Origin: Candidatus Melainabacteria bacterium
Lineage (GTDB): Bacteria; Cyanobacteriota; Vampirovibrionia; Obscuribacterales; Obscuribacteraceae
NCBI GenBank assembly: GCA_016209785.1
Contig: JACQVM010000332.1
Coordinates: forward strand, 1-5,896
Direction of reading: 5' to 3'
Length of the DNA stretch: 5,896 nucleotides
Position 1 is the stretch's first letter. The number at the start of each line of letters is the position of its first letter. Below the pieces are notes generated by a model, which had not been told where the DNA came from, ran no database searches, and worked only from the letters and a program-made list of their open reading frames with translations. A program made the position numbers and the translations under genes. This document shows, one piece after another, positions 1-5,896 of the stretch.

Positions 1-1
1 C

Positions 2-3000
2 ATTGATGGTGTGCTGCGATCATGGGACATTGAAAGAGAAAAACAACAACAAAACCAGCAGCCACAACAAAACGATCCTAACCAACTGCCTAAGCGTACC
101 TATCTTATGGAAGATGCCCTAACTGGGCTTAATGGTCAAAAGGCTAATCTAGCTTTTCTTGTGCTTGGCAGCAGAACCGGCACAAATTACTTCATGGGAA
201 TGTCTATTCCTGGAATATCAGACGCCGGCAATGGGGACGAAGCATCATCGAAGATCTCCTACACCACCTTAAAATCCATTTTGCACAGCGTCTACAACGG
301 CGTTGATATTTACAAGGACCCATTTGGCTTGGACGATATTAAATCAATGATGTCGCCCTTAACAAATAATGTCGGCATTGTCACAGGCATCCCAGCCTTG
401 AAATCCACCGGCGGCGATACCATGGAGTCCGAGCAAATCGAGCGCCTAGCCAATGGACTTCAAGGGCATGAATTCGGCATGCTGGTGCTTGCTGTGCCTA
501 TTCCACAAGCTTTTTTAAGCCGGGAAGAGTTTGCAGTAGTAGATCAAATACAACGTGCTCAAGAAAATGAAGACCCTGAGAAAAAGCGCCGTATTAAGTA
601 CTACTTAGAGCTTCAAGATGCATATCTAAAGCACATTCAGTTAGGCACAGCAATTGGCAGTTGGCAGGTTTGTGTTTATTTCTTTGCCTCTGATCGCTCT
701 GTCTTTGTCCGGTTGCAGTCCTTAATCAGAGCCACTTATGTAGACGAAACCAGCCGTCCAACCCCTCTTCGAACTCATGAGATTCGAGGACTTAAGCCAC
801 ATGTAGAGCAATTTGGGCTATTGCGCAACACCCGTACTGATCAAAATATCCAATCCTTGTTAAGTTATCGTTTCCTCACACCACTTAACTCTAGAATGCT
901 TTCTGCATACATACATCTTCCCAAGAAGGAAATGCCTGGCTTCCGCATAAGACGCTCGGCTGAGTTTAGCTTGGCTAATATTCCACCTAAAAACCCCGAT
1001 AGAGTCATTGCCGTTGGCAATATTTTAGATCGCGGCGTCGATACAGGTAATCTTTTTTACATAGACGTGGACGCACTGCAAAAGCACACCATCGTATGTG
1101 GGGTAACTGGCGGAGGTAAAACCAACACCTGCTTTTACTTACTGAACCAGTTATGGAAATTCAACATCCCATTCATGGTATGCGAGCCAGCCAAATCCGA
1201 ATATCGGCACATGATGCTTATGTCTGAGACCTTCAAGGGGGTGGGACAGGCATTTTCCTTGGGTGATGAGACGGTGTCACCATTCCGCCTTAACCCATTT
1301 CAGATAATGAAGGGAGTAAAAGTACAGACGCACCTTGATGCTCTCAAATCAGTGTTTAACGCTAGCTTTGAGATGTACTCGCCAATGCCCCAGGTTTTAG
1401 AGAAAGCACTCAACTCCATTTACGCTGTCCGTGGCTGGGATCTTGTACAAAACAAATGTCGCCGCCTGCCGCCAGGGATGGAGCCAGGAGATCCAGATTG
1501 TCCTCCAGAAATCTACCCTACCATGAAGGACTTGTTTGAAATCATTGACCCCACTGTTGAAAGCTTTGGTTATTCTGAGCGCATTGGTCCAGATGTACAA
1601 GCAGCACTGAAAGCTCGTATTGGCTCGCTATTGATTGGTGGCAAAGGGCAGATGCTGAACACACGCAAGTCCATTCCACCAGAAATTTTGTTTGGCAGGC
1701 CAACAGTAGTTGAGCTTAAGATGGTATCAGAAGACAGCGAGAAGTCATTCCTTATGGGGATGTTGCTTGTCTTCCTGTATGAGTATCGCGAAGCGTTAGG
1801 ACCACACGACCATCTTCAGCACATAATGATCGTCGAAGAAGCTCACCGCCTGCTAAAAAACGTCCCCACAGGTGGCGGTGGTGAGTCCGCCAACCCAGCT
1901 GGCAAAGCAGTTGAATTTTTTACCAACATGCTGGCTGAAATCCGGTCGTACGGACAGGGCTTTATCATTGCTGACCAAATTCCCAACAAGCTTGCTCCTG
2001 AAGCACTCAAAAACACCAACCTCAAAGTTATGCACCGCATTGTAGCTGTTGACGATCGTGACTCCATGGGCGGTGCCATGAACCTTGATGATGTTCAAAA
2101 GCGTCACGTCACAGCCCTGGGCCAAGGACGAGCCGTGGTGTACGCAGAGAAGATGGAGATGCCATACCATCTAGCAATCATTTACGACAAGACTGCTGAG
2201 GTGCCACCACCTGAGACACCAGCAGAATCCGATCAAGTTGTCCGAGATGCCATGAAAGGCCTTGATATTGTCAAGTCATTCGACAGACATCTAGGCTGCA
2301 AGTTTTGCCTTCATCGATGTGACTCAGCAATTCTTGACACTGCAATTCCAGTGGCTGACGATCCATTGTTCCGCCAAGTGTACAACCGTTATGTTTTGTC
2401 TACACTCAAAGACTTAACACAGCTTGTCCACTTCCGGGCACAAATCATCCACGAAATTCAACGTGTAATTGGCGGACGAGCACGCACCGGCAACATAACT
2501 GGCATTACCTGGTGCGCGCTTACGCAAGCTACTGAAAGATATTTTGAGCGCAAAGGTGAAGAGAATTATTGGATGTACGATCAGGTACGCGAGCAGCACT
2601 TAAGATGGCTCAATCTATTACGACCTGCTTTCCAACCAACTGAGGTTAACCGCCGGCTAGATATTGCTGTGCTCAGACAGTGGCGTGATGACTTCCTTGA
2701 GCTTCACAAGCGCGACCAGGGACCATTGCCTACTTGCGGACCATGCACATCTAAATGTCTTTATCGCTTTGAGGTCTCAGAAGTTGTACGTGATCCTAAA
2801 ATTAAGTTTGACTTCAACTCCTCTATTAACCGCAAGGATACCCCTGCATCAGATTCTGCAGCCTGGTTCTGCCGCCTGCTTACTGAGAGGCTTATTGGAC
2901 AAGGCGAGGTGGACCTAGCATATTGCTTAGCAGTGCATCTCATTAAAGATCAACAGCTTTCTACCGACGCTCAGCTCGTGCTGCTTCACAAGGTACGCAC

Positions 3001-3067
3001 AGCTCTCGAGAATTTCCAGAAAGAAGGTGAAGAAGGCGAGGAAGCTGCAGCAGGTGGGCAAGAATAA
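2..3067 (+). CDS. HerA/VirB4-like hexameric P-loop ATPase (DUF87-type), probably 5' partial
   Basis: Residues are numbered from the GTG at 11. That start is doubtful: it lacks a ribosome binding site and the frame stays open to the window edge, so the true start is probably upstream. A Gln/Asn-rich stretch (12-21) precedes an N-terminal domain (about 40-320) with a segment at roughly 120-170 recalling VirB4/TrbE-type ATPases. A HerA-like beta-barrel segment ends in HTIVCGVTGGGKT, with Walker A at 364-371 (K370, T371). Walker B is IMIVEE at 605-610, with E610 the likely catalytic glutamate. R645 and Q656 (IRSYGQGFIIADQ) fit the arginine-finger and sensor region. The C-terminal region is unusual: it carries C763/C766/C770 and C909/C912/C916, both C-x2-C-x3-C, and an acidic tail (about 1003-1018). 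The family forms hexamers that move DNA or, in VirB4, power secretion; the substrate here is unknown. At over 1000 residues it is about twice the size of a typical HerA. The ATPase call is firm; its role is not. Confidence 0.9.
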   Translation: MDGVLRSWDIEREKQQQNQQPQQNDPNQLPKRTYLMEDALTGLNGQKANLAFLVLGSRTGTNYFMGMSIPGISDAGNGDEASSKISYTTLKSILHSVYNGVDIYKDPFGLDDIKSMMSPLTNNVGIVTGIPALKSTGGDTMESEQIERLANGLQGHEFGMLVLAVPIPQAFLSREEFAVVDQIQRAQENEDPEKKRRIKYYLELQDAYLKHIQLGTAIGSWQVCVYFFASDRSVFVRLQSLIRATYVDETSRPTPLRTHEIRGLKPHVEQFGLLRNTRTDQNIQSLLSYRFLTPLNSRMLSAYIHLPKKEMPGFRIRRSAEFSLANIPPKNPDRVIAVGNILDRGVDTGNLFYIDVDALQKHTIVCGVTGGGKTNTCFYLLNQLWKFNIPFMVCEPAKSEYRHMMLMSETFKGVGQAFSLGDETVSPFRLNPFQIMKGVKVQTHLDALKSVFNASFEMYSPMPQVLEKALNSIYAVRGWDLVQNKCRRLPPGMEPGDPDCPPEIYPTMKDLFEIIDPTVESFGYSERIGPDVQAALKARIGSLLIGGKGQMLNTRKSIPPEILFGRPTVVELKMVSEDSEKSFLMGMLLVFLYEYREALGPHDHLQHIMIVEEAHRLLKNVPTGGGGESANPAGKAVEFFTNMLAEIRSYGQGFIIADQIPNKLAPEALKNTNLKVMHRIVAVDDRDSMGGAMNLDDVQKRHVTALGQGRAVVYAEKMEMPYHLAIIYDKTAEVPPPETPAESDQVVRDAMKGLDIVKSFDRHLGCKFCLHRCDSAILDTAIPVADDPLFRQVYNRYVLSTLKDLTQLVHFRAQIIHEIQRVIGGRARTGNITGITWCALTQATERYFERKGEENYWMYDQVREQHLRWLNLLRPAFQPTEVNRRLDIAVLRQWRDDFLELHKRDQGPLPTCGPCTSKCLYRFEVSEVVRDPKIKFDFNSSINRKDTPASDSAAWFCRLLTERLIGQGEVDLAYCLAVHLIKDQQLSTDAQLVLLHKVRTALENFQKEGEEGEEAAAGGQE

Positions 3068-3079
3068 AAGTACAAAGAC

Positions 3080-3559
3080 ATGACTGACGAGCCAAAGCCA
3101 CTTGCCGAGGAGTTAGGTGTTAAAGACCTGAGAGAACTTATTTTTGGCAAGAAAGGCAGATTGTTTTCTGCTGCTGGAAAGCTCTCTCCAATTGCAGAGT
3201 TTACAGAACAGCATGTAGTCTTGCACCCGCCAGACAAACCACTTAAAGACGAAGGACCAGCAGAAGACATTGTCTTGCACGTAAGTGAACGTGGTGTGTT
3301 ACTTGATGATTTAGGAGCCGAAAAGACAATTGCTGGAGCTAAGTTTCGCGGACAGAAGGTCTACTGGCTAGCTGAGCAACAACCAGGCACCACACGGCAC
3401 TATGCTGGCTGGTTTGACCAGTCCGGCAAGCCTCACTTGCTTTACACAAAAGGTGAGCCACTTACAACAGACATGGCTTATAGATACCGCAACCGTACCC
3501 ATGACGGCGAGCTTAGTATCTTCGAAGACCTCACAACTGACACAGACACTCAGCCATAA
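3080..3559 (+). CDS. Uncharacterised 159-residue protein downstream of the HerA-like ATPase
   Basis: I do not recognise this family. The ATG lies 12 bp after the TAA of the ATPase gene on the same strand, so the two are probably one transcript. No good Shine-Dalgarno is visible (only AAAG), which fits translational coupling. The protein starts with a charged helical stretch (about 5-40, with LRELIFGKKGRLFSAAGKL). A segment rich in predicted beta-strands follows (about 44-148), with repeated VLH steps (HVVLH, DIVLH) and aromatic residues (VYWLAE, HYAGWFD, AYRYRNR). The tail is Thr/Asp-rich. There is no signal peptide, membrane segment, cysteine motif or visible nuclease signature, so it does not look like NurA. 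By position it could be an accessory or adaptor protein for the ATPase; that is inference only. Its stop is 8 bp from the stop of the opposing regulator gene. Confidence 0.8.
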   Translation: MTDEPKPLAEELGVKDLRELIFGKKGRLFSAAGKLSPIAEFTEQHVVLHPPDKPLKDEGPAEDIVLHVSERGVLLDDLGAEKTIAGAKFRGQKVYWLAEQQPGTTRHYAGWFDQSGKPHLLYTKGEPLTTDMAYRYRNRTHDGELSIFEDLTTDTDTQP

Positions 3560-3567
3560 CTATCCAT

Positions 3568-4326
3568 TCAAGCCACATGCCGCCTAAAGCTCAGGAAATA
3601 GCTGGGAACACCTGTGGCTGTAGCAGCCACACTGCTGGTTATCAAGGGGGGAATAGCATGCAGGATATAACCTTGTCCTTTTACAGCAGCAATAACATCG
3701 CCAGAACAGCCAGCCTGGCAAAGCTTTCTTCTTAATCGACAAATGTTTGTCTTAATGACATCGCTGTCAGGAATATCGACTCTCCATACCTCACGATAAA
3801 GATCCTTCTGGTCGACAATCACTCCTAACTTATTTACAAGGCAAAGCAGAAGTTTCCATTCTGTTACTGTCAACAGCAACTCGCTGGCGCCCACGTAACA
3901 CTTATTGCGGCTTAAATCTATATGCAGCACCGAGGAGTCCAGTCTAATTGTTTTTGTTAATGCTTGGTGGCTTTTAAGAAGCGTATTAATCCTAGCAATA
4001 AGTTCACGATGACTATGTGACTTTTGCAAGTAATCCTGAGCACCCCGGGACAACGCATTCACTACTTCTTGGTCTGAGCTGCTAAAAGCTGTAAGAATAA
4101 GAGTCGGAATTGCATACGTCTTGGAAATCTTTTCGCACAAGTCAACACCATCAGCATCCGGCAATCTCCTGTCTATGACAGCCAGACATGGCACACTGGC
4201 ACTCAACTTCTCCAAGGCTTGCGCTGCTGTATATGCAATGTCAACGGTAAAATTAGCCTTCCTAAGGGAAAACGCAATAAGCTCAGCTTGGTCAGGCTCG
4301 TCTTCAACTAGCAGTATTGAGTACAT
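3568..4326 (-). CDS. OmpR/PhoB-family response regulator (receiver + winged helix)
   Basis: This 252-residue DNA-binding response regulator has an N-terminal receiver (about 1-118). Visible landmarks are the acidic pair E8/D9 in ILLVEDE, phospho-acceptor D52 in AVIDRRLPDADG, T79 in LILTA, Y99 and K102. The conserved Lys-Pro is Lys-Ser here (YLQKSHS). The OmpR-type winged helix covers about 125-225: LTVTEWKLLLCL, then recognition helix VIKTNICRLRRKL and wing AVKGQGYIL. A tail of roughly 25 residues with no recognisable motif follows the wing. The frame could begin 19 codons earlier, but this ATG is preferred because AAGGA lies just upstream and the receiver beta-1 strand starts here. It follows the LysM-protein gene by 17 bp, so co-transcription is likely. 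No histidine kinase is in the window, so the activating kinase and target promoters are unknown. The family call is secure. Confidence 0.95.
   Translation of the reverse strand: MYSILLVEDEPDQAELIAFSLRKANFTVDIAYTAAQALEKLSASVPCLAVIDRRLPDADGVDLCEKISKTYAIPTLILTAFSSSDQEVVNALSRGAQDYLQKSHSHRELIARINTLLKSHQALTKTIRLDSSVLHIDLSRNKCYVGASELLLTVTEWKLLLCLVNKLGVIVDQKDLYREVWRVDIPDSDVIKTNICRLRRKLCQAGCSGDVIAAVKGQGYILHAIPPLITSSVAATATGVPSYFLSFRRHVA
3613..3631. other. Perfect 8-bp inverted repeat (stem-loop) near the convergent gene ends
   Basis: TGTGGCTG and CAGCCACA flank a 3-nt loop (TAG). The hairpin lies inside the 3' end of the response regulator coding sequence and 54 nt past the stop of the 159-residue protein gene. 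There is no T-run on either side, so it is not a standard intrinsic terminator. It could stabilise or help end the plus-strand transcript that must run into the opposing gene, or be chance in a GC-rich Ala/Thr-coding stretch. Confidence 0.3.
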
Positions 4327-4329
4327 AAG

Positions 4330-4334
4330 TCCTT
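4330..4334 (-). promoter_or_regulatory. Shine-Dalgarno AAGGA of the response regulator gene
   Basis: On the minus strand the sequence reads GCAAGGACTTATG. The AAGGA lies 3 nt from the ATG at 4326, inside the 17-bp gap between the LysM-protein gene and the regulator gene. It decides in favour of the shorter start over the in-frame ATG at 4383, which would lie within the preceding coding sequence. The spacing is a little short for an ideal site. Confidence 0.6.
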
Positions 4335-4343
4335 GCAGTTCTA

Positions 4344-5896
4344 TTAATCCGACAACTTCCTGCCAGCCAGGAACTTTTGGCAATAATCCTGCCAGTTTGA
4401 AGTTAAATCATTGTCGGCAAGCTCCTGCACCGAACTTGGTGGCAAATCAATGCGCACAGTCTTTTGCTTGCCATTTAGCGAAAACTCATGCCGCAAAGAA
4501 ACATCATCATAAATTTCATACATTACCACCGGCATCCAGGCATTAAGGTGCTGGACCTCAAGCCGCGATTTCAACCCAGCATCGAGCGCACCCTGTCCGG
4601 TCGATTTAACCAACCGACAAGCCTCACTTAACTCTTCAATTAGATTGTTAACAGCTCTTTGCTCCAGGTCCGGCTTACTGTCCGACATGGCAGGTGCTGC
4701 ATCAACCTGCGGTACTGGCACGGAAGCAGTTGGTAAAGAAGGTTCTGCTACAGAAGGTGTTTGCCCAAAAGCAGCCAGGATATGCCGTGTAAAACTATCG
4801 TCATCATCTGCAGGCATTGCTACAGTTTGCTCTATAGAAATCTCCTTGGGTGGGAGCTTCTCCTTTGCTGACTGGACAGGCACTAAGCCGGCGGCAGCTA
4901 ACACAACGCTGGCAGCATCTTCTGCATCATAAAACGACGCTACACGATGTTCTTGTCCTGACGATGGCACCTCTGCTTGCACCACAGGCGAAGGCACTTC
5001 TGTTACTGAACCACCGGGGGATGCATCAAAAACAGGGCTAGACATATTTTGATCCGGCTTCACCACCTCAGATTTCTCACCCTTTGATGTGCCTTTTCGA
5101 GGCCTTCGCACACTCTTAGCACCAGACTCATCTTTATCTTCTCGTTGAAGAAACTCAGCAACTTCCCCAGGCGTTGGAATCTCGACTACAGTACCTCGCT
5201 TAAGAGCTGCTGTCGGAGCACCCTTGCTATCTGTTGATGTCGACAGCTCGTTGATTTCAGCTATCAGTTTCCACAGTGTGACATCACGCAAGGCTGGGTG
5301 TTTCATGGCTACAGACTTAAGCGTGTCGCCCAGCCTTACAGTGTACTTAATACGCCCGCTGTCGTCTTTTTTCTTGCTAGTAGGTCCAAGCATGCTTTCA
5401 ATATTGGCGTGCTTGGCCTCAGCCACAGCGGCTGCTGCCGCGGCACCATCTATGGAGGAGGCGGCTGTTTCCTTGCCAGACAATACATCAGGCTCTCCGC
5501 CAGACACCTGAGCGGCTGGTACGTCAGCTACCTTCTGCTCAGTGTCCACCCTCGGCTCGCTCGCACCCTCGCCAGATGCCTTTGAGGTGGCTGACTGCGC
5601 GCTAGCTTCAGCTCTGTAGTCTTCAGGACGCCCACCAAACACAGCGGCAAGCTCTTCTTCAGGTGACTTGTACTGACTTGCATATTCAAATTTTGTTGTC
5701 AGTCCACCAAAGATACGTCCTCGAAACTCTTTAATGTCTTCGGAATTAGGCAGCCAGAGGACCATCTTAGGTTTCAGATCAACAATCTGTTTGCCTTTCT
5801 GTGATCTAACTGGAACGGCCGACGGGCACAATATTCCGGTCCGCTGTGCTGGGATTACTGACAACGACCCTCCAAACGAAGGGCAGGCACCCACAC
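4344..5896 (-). CDS. LysM-domain modular protein with disordered linkers, probably 5' partial
   Basis: Residues are numbered from the GTG at 5894. The frame is open to the window edge, so the gene probably starts beyond it; ATG 44 (at 5765) is an alternative start but lacks a ribosome binding site. Residues 20-90 look folded (GKQIVDLKPKMVLWLPNSED, then EFRGRIFGG). A low-complexity Ala/Ser/Glu linker (about 92-180, with six Ala at 151-156) leads to one LysM-like domain (about 181-241): YTVRLGDTLKSVA, LWKLIAEINEL, LKRGTVVEIPT. LysM usually binds peptidoglycan-type glycans or serves as an assembly module. A second Pro/Ala/Ser-rich linker (about 251-405) includes a basic patch (SVRRPRKGTSKGEK). 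The C-terminal domain (about 407-516) has a helix and then strands around WMPVVMYEIYDDVSLRHEFSL and KTVRIDLP, and I do not recognise it. No signal peptide or membrane helix is visible, although the true N-terminus may be missing. The response regulator gene follows by 17 bp. Cell location and function are uncertain. Confidence 0.85.
   Translation of the reverse strand, partial: VGACPSFGGSLSVIPAQRTGILCPSAVPVRSQKGKQIVDLKPKMVLWLPNSEDIKEFRGRIFGGLTTKFEYASQYKSPEEELAAVFGGRPEDYRAEASAQSATSKASGEGASEPRVDTEQKVADVPAAQVSGGEPDVLSGKETAASSIDGAAAAAAVAEAKHANIESMLGPTSKKKDDSGRIKYTVRLGDTLKSVAMKHPALRDVTLWKLIAEINELSTSTDSKGAPTAALKRGTVVEIPTPGEVAEFLQREDKDESGAKSVRRPRKGTSKGEKSEVVKPDQNMSSPVFDASPGGSVTEVPSPVVQAEVPSSGQEHRVASFYDAEDAASVVLAAAGLVPVQSAKEKLPPKEISIEQTVAMPADDDDSFTRHILAAFGQTPSVAEPSLPTASVPVPQVDAAPAMSDSKPDLEQRAVNNLIEELSEACRLVKSTGQGALDAGLKSRLEVQHLNAWMPVVMYEIYDDVSLRHEFSLNGKQKTVRIDLPPSSVQELADNDLTSNWQDYCQKFLAGRKLSD

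Noticed and set aside
44..73. CAA/CAG-rich stretch as a DNA tandem repeat
   Set aside because: It is an imperfect mix of CAA, CAG, AAC and CCA codons for Gln, Asn and Pro, better explained as low-complexity coding sequence.
1853..2170. 105-residue minus-strand frame inside the ATPase gene
   Set aside because: It lies opposite the conserved Walker B region, whose coding constraint explains the open frame.
3519..3528. 10-bp palindrome TCTTCGAAGA as an operator
   Set aside because: It is a single short palindrome inside a coding sequence, with no second copy or promoter seen nearby.
3613..3631. Hairpin as an intrinsic terminator
   Set aside because: No T-run follows the stem on either strand and it lies within the regulator coding sequence; it is kept only as a low-confidence structure.
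4327..4383. Longer start for the response regulator (MPKVPGWQEVVG...)
   Set aside because: It would overlap the end of the preceding gene, add residues before the receiver's first strand and ignore the AAGGA next to the downstream ATG.
4121..4546. 141-residue plus-strand frame across the LysM-protein/response-regulator junction
   Set aside because: It is antisense to two well-supported genes, its composition is Ser/Ala/His-rich without domain character, and it has no ribosome binding site.
5224..5585. Two overlapping 95-residue plus-strand frames opposite the LysM region
   Set aside because: They are shadows of the Ala-rich linker and LysM coding sequence; the minus-strand frame shows a recognisable domain and these do not.
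1..5896. Assignment to a named phage-defence or secretion system
   Set aside because: One HerA-like ATPase with an unknown neighbour is not enough; no known effector, nuclease, pilin, coupling protein or toxin gene is visible.

Overview
The window is bacterial, protein-dense DNA of moderate G+C (about half by eye). It holds four credible genes in two convergent units, with no RNA genes, CRISPR array, insertion sequence or origin visible. The outer genes, on both edges, have reading frames still open where the sequence stops. Both are therefore probably 5'-truncated, and the window looks like a piece of a larger locus or a short contig.

Left unit (+ strand, 1-3559): a very large HerA/VirB4-like P-loop ATPase has clear Walker A and Walker B motifs and two C-x2-C-x3-C cysteine motifs in its C-terminal region. 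It is followed 12 bp later by a 159-residue protein that I do not recognise. The spacing and shared strand suggest co-transcription and perhaps a shared complex. The usual HerA partner, the NurA nuclease, is not recognisable in the window.

Right unit (- strand, 5896-3568): a roughly 500-residue modular protein has one LysM-like domain, long Ala/Pro/Ser/Glu-rich linkers and an unrecognised C-terminal domain of about 110 residues. It is followed 17 bp later by an OmpR/PhoB-type response regulator (receiver plus winged helix) with its own Shine-Dalgarno sequence. No histidine kinase is present. The two units meet tail to tail with only 8 bp between stop codons.

Taxon: the style of the LysM protein and the OmpR-type regulator, with mixed codon use, reminds me of Obscuribacterales-type non-photosynthetic Cyanobacteria (Melainabacteria). 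This is an impression from memory and is weak. Functionally, the left unit looks like a DNA- or protein-pumping ATPase with an accessory factor, and the right unit like an envelope-binding or scaffold protein with a regulator. Nothing in the sequence proves that the two units work together.
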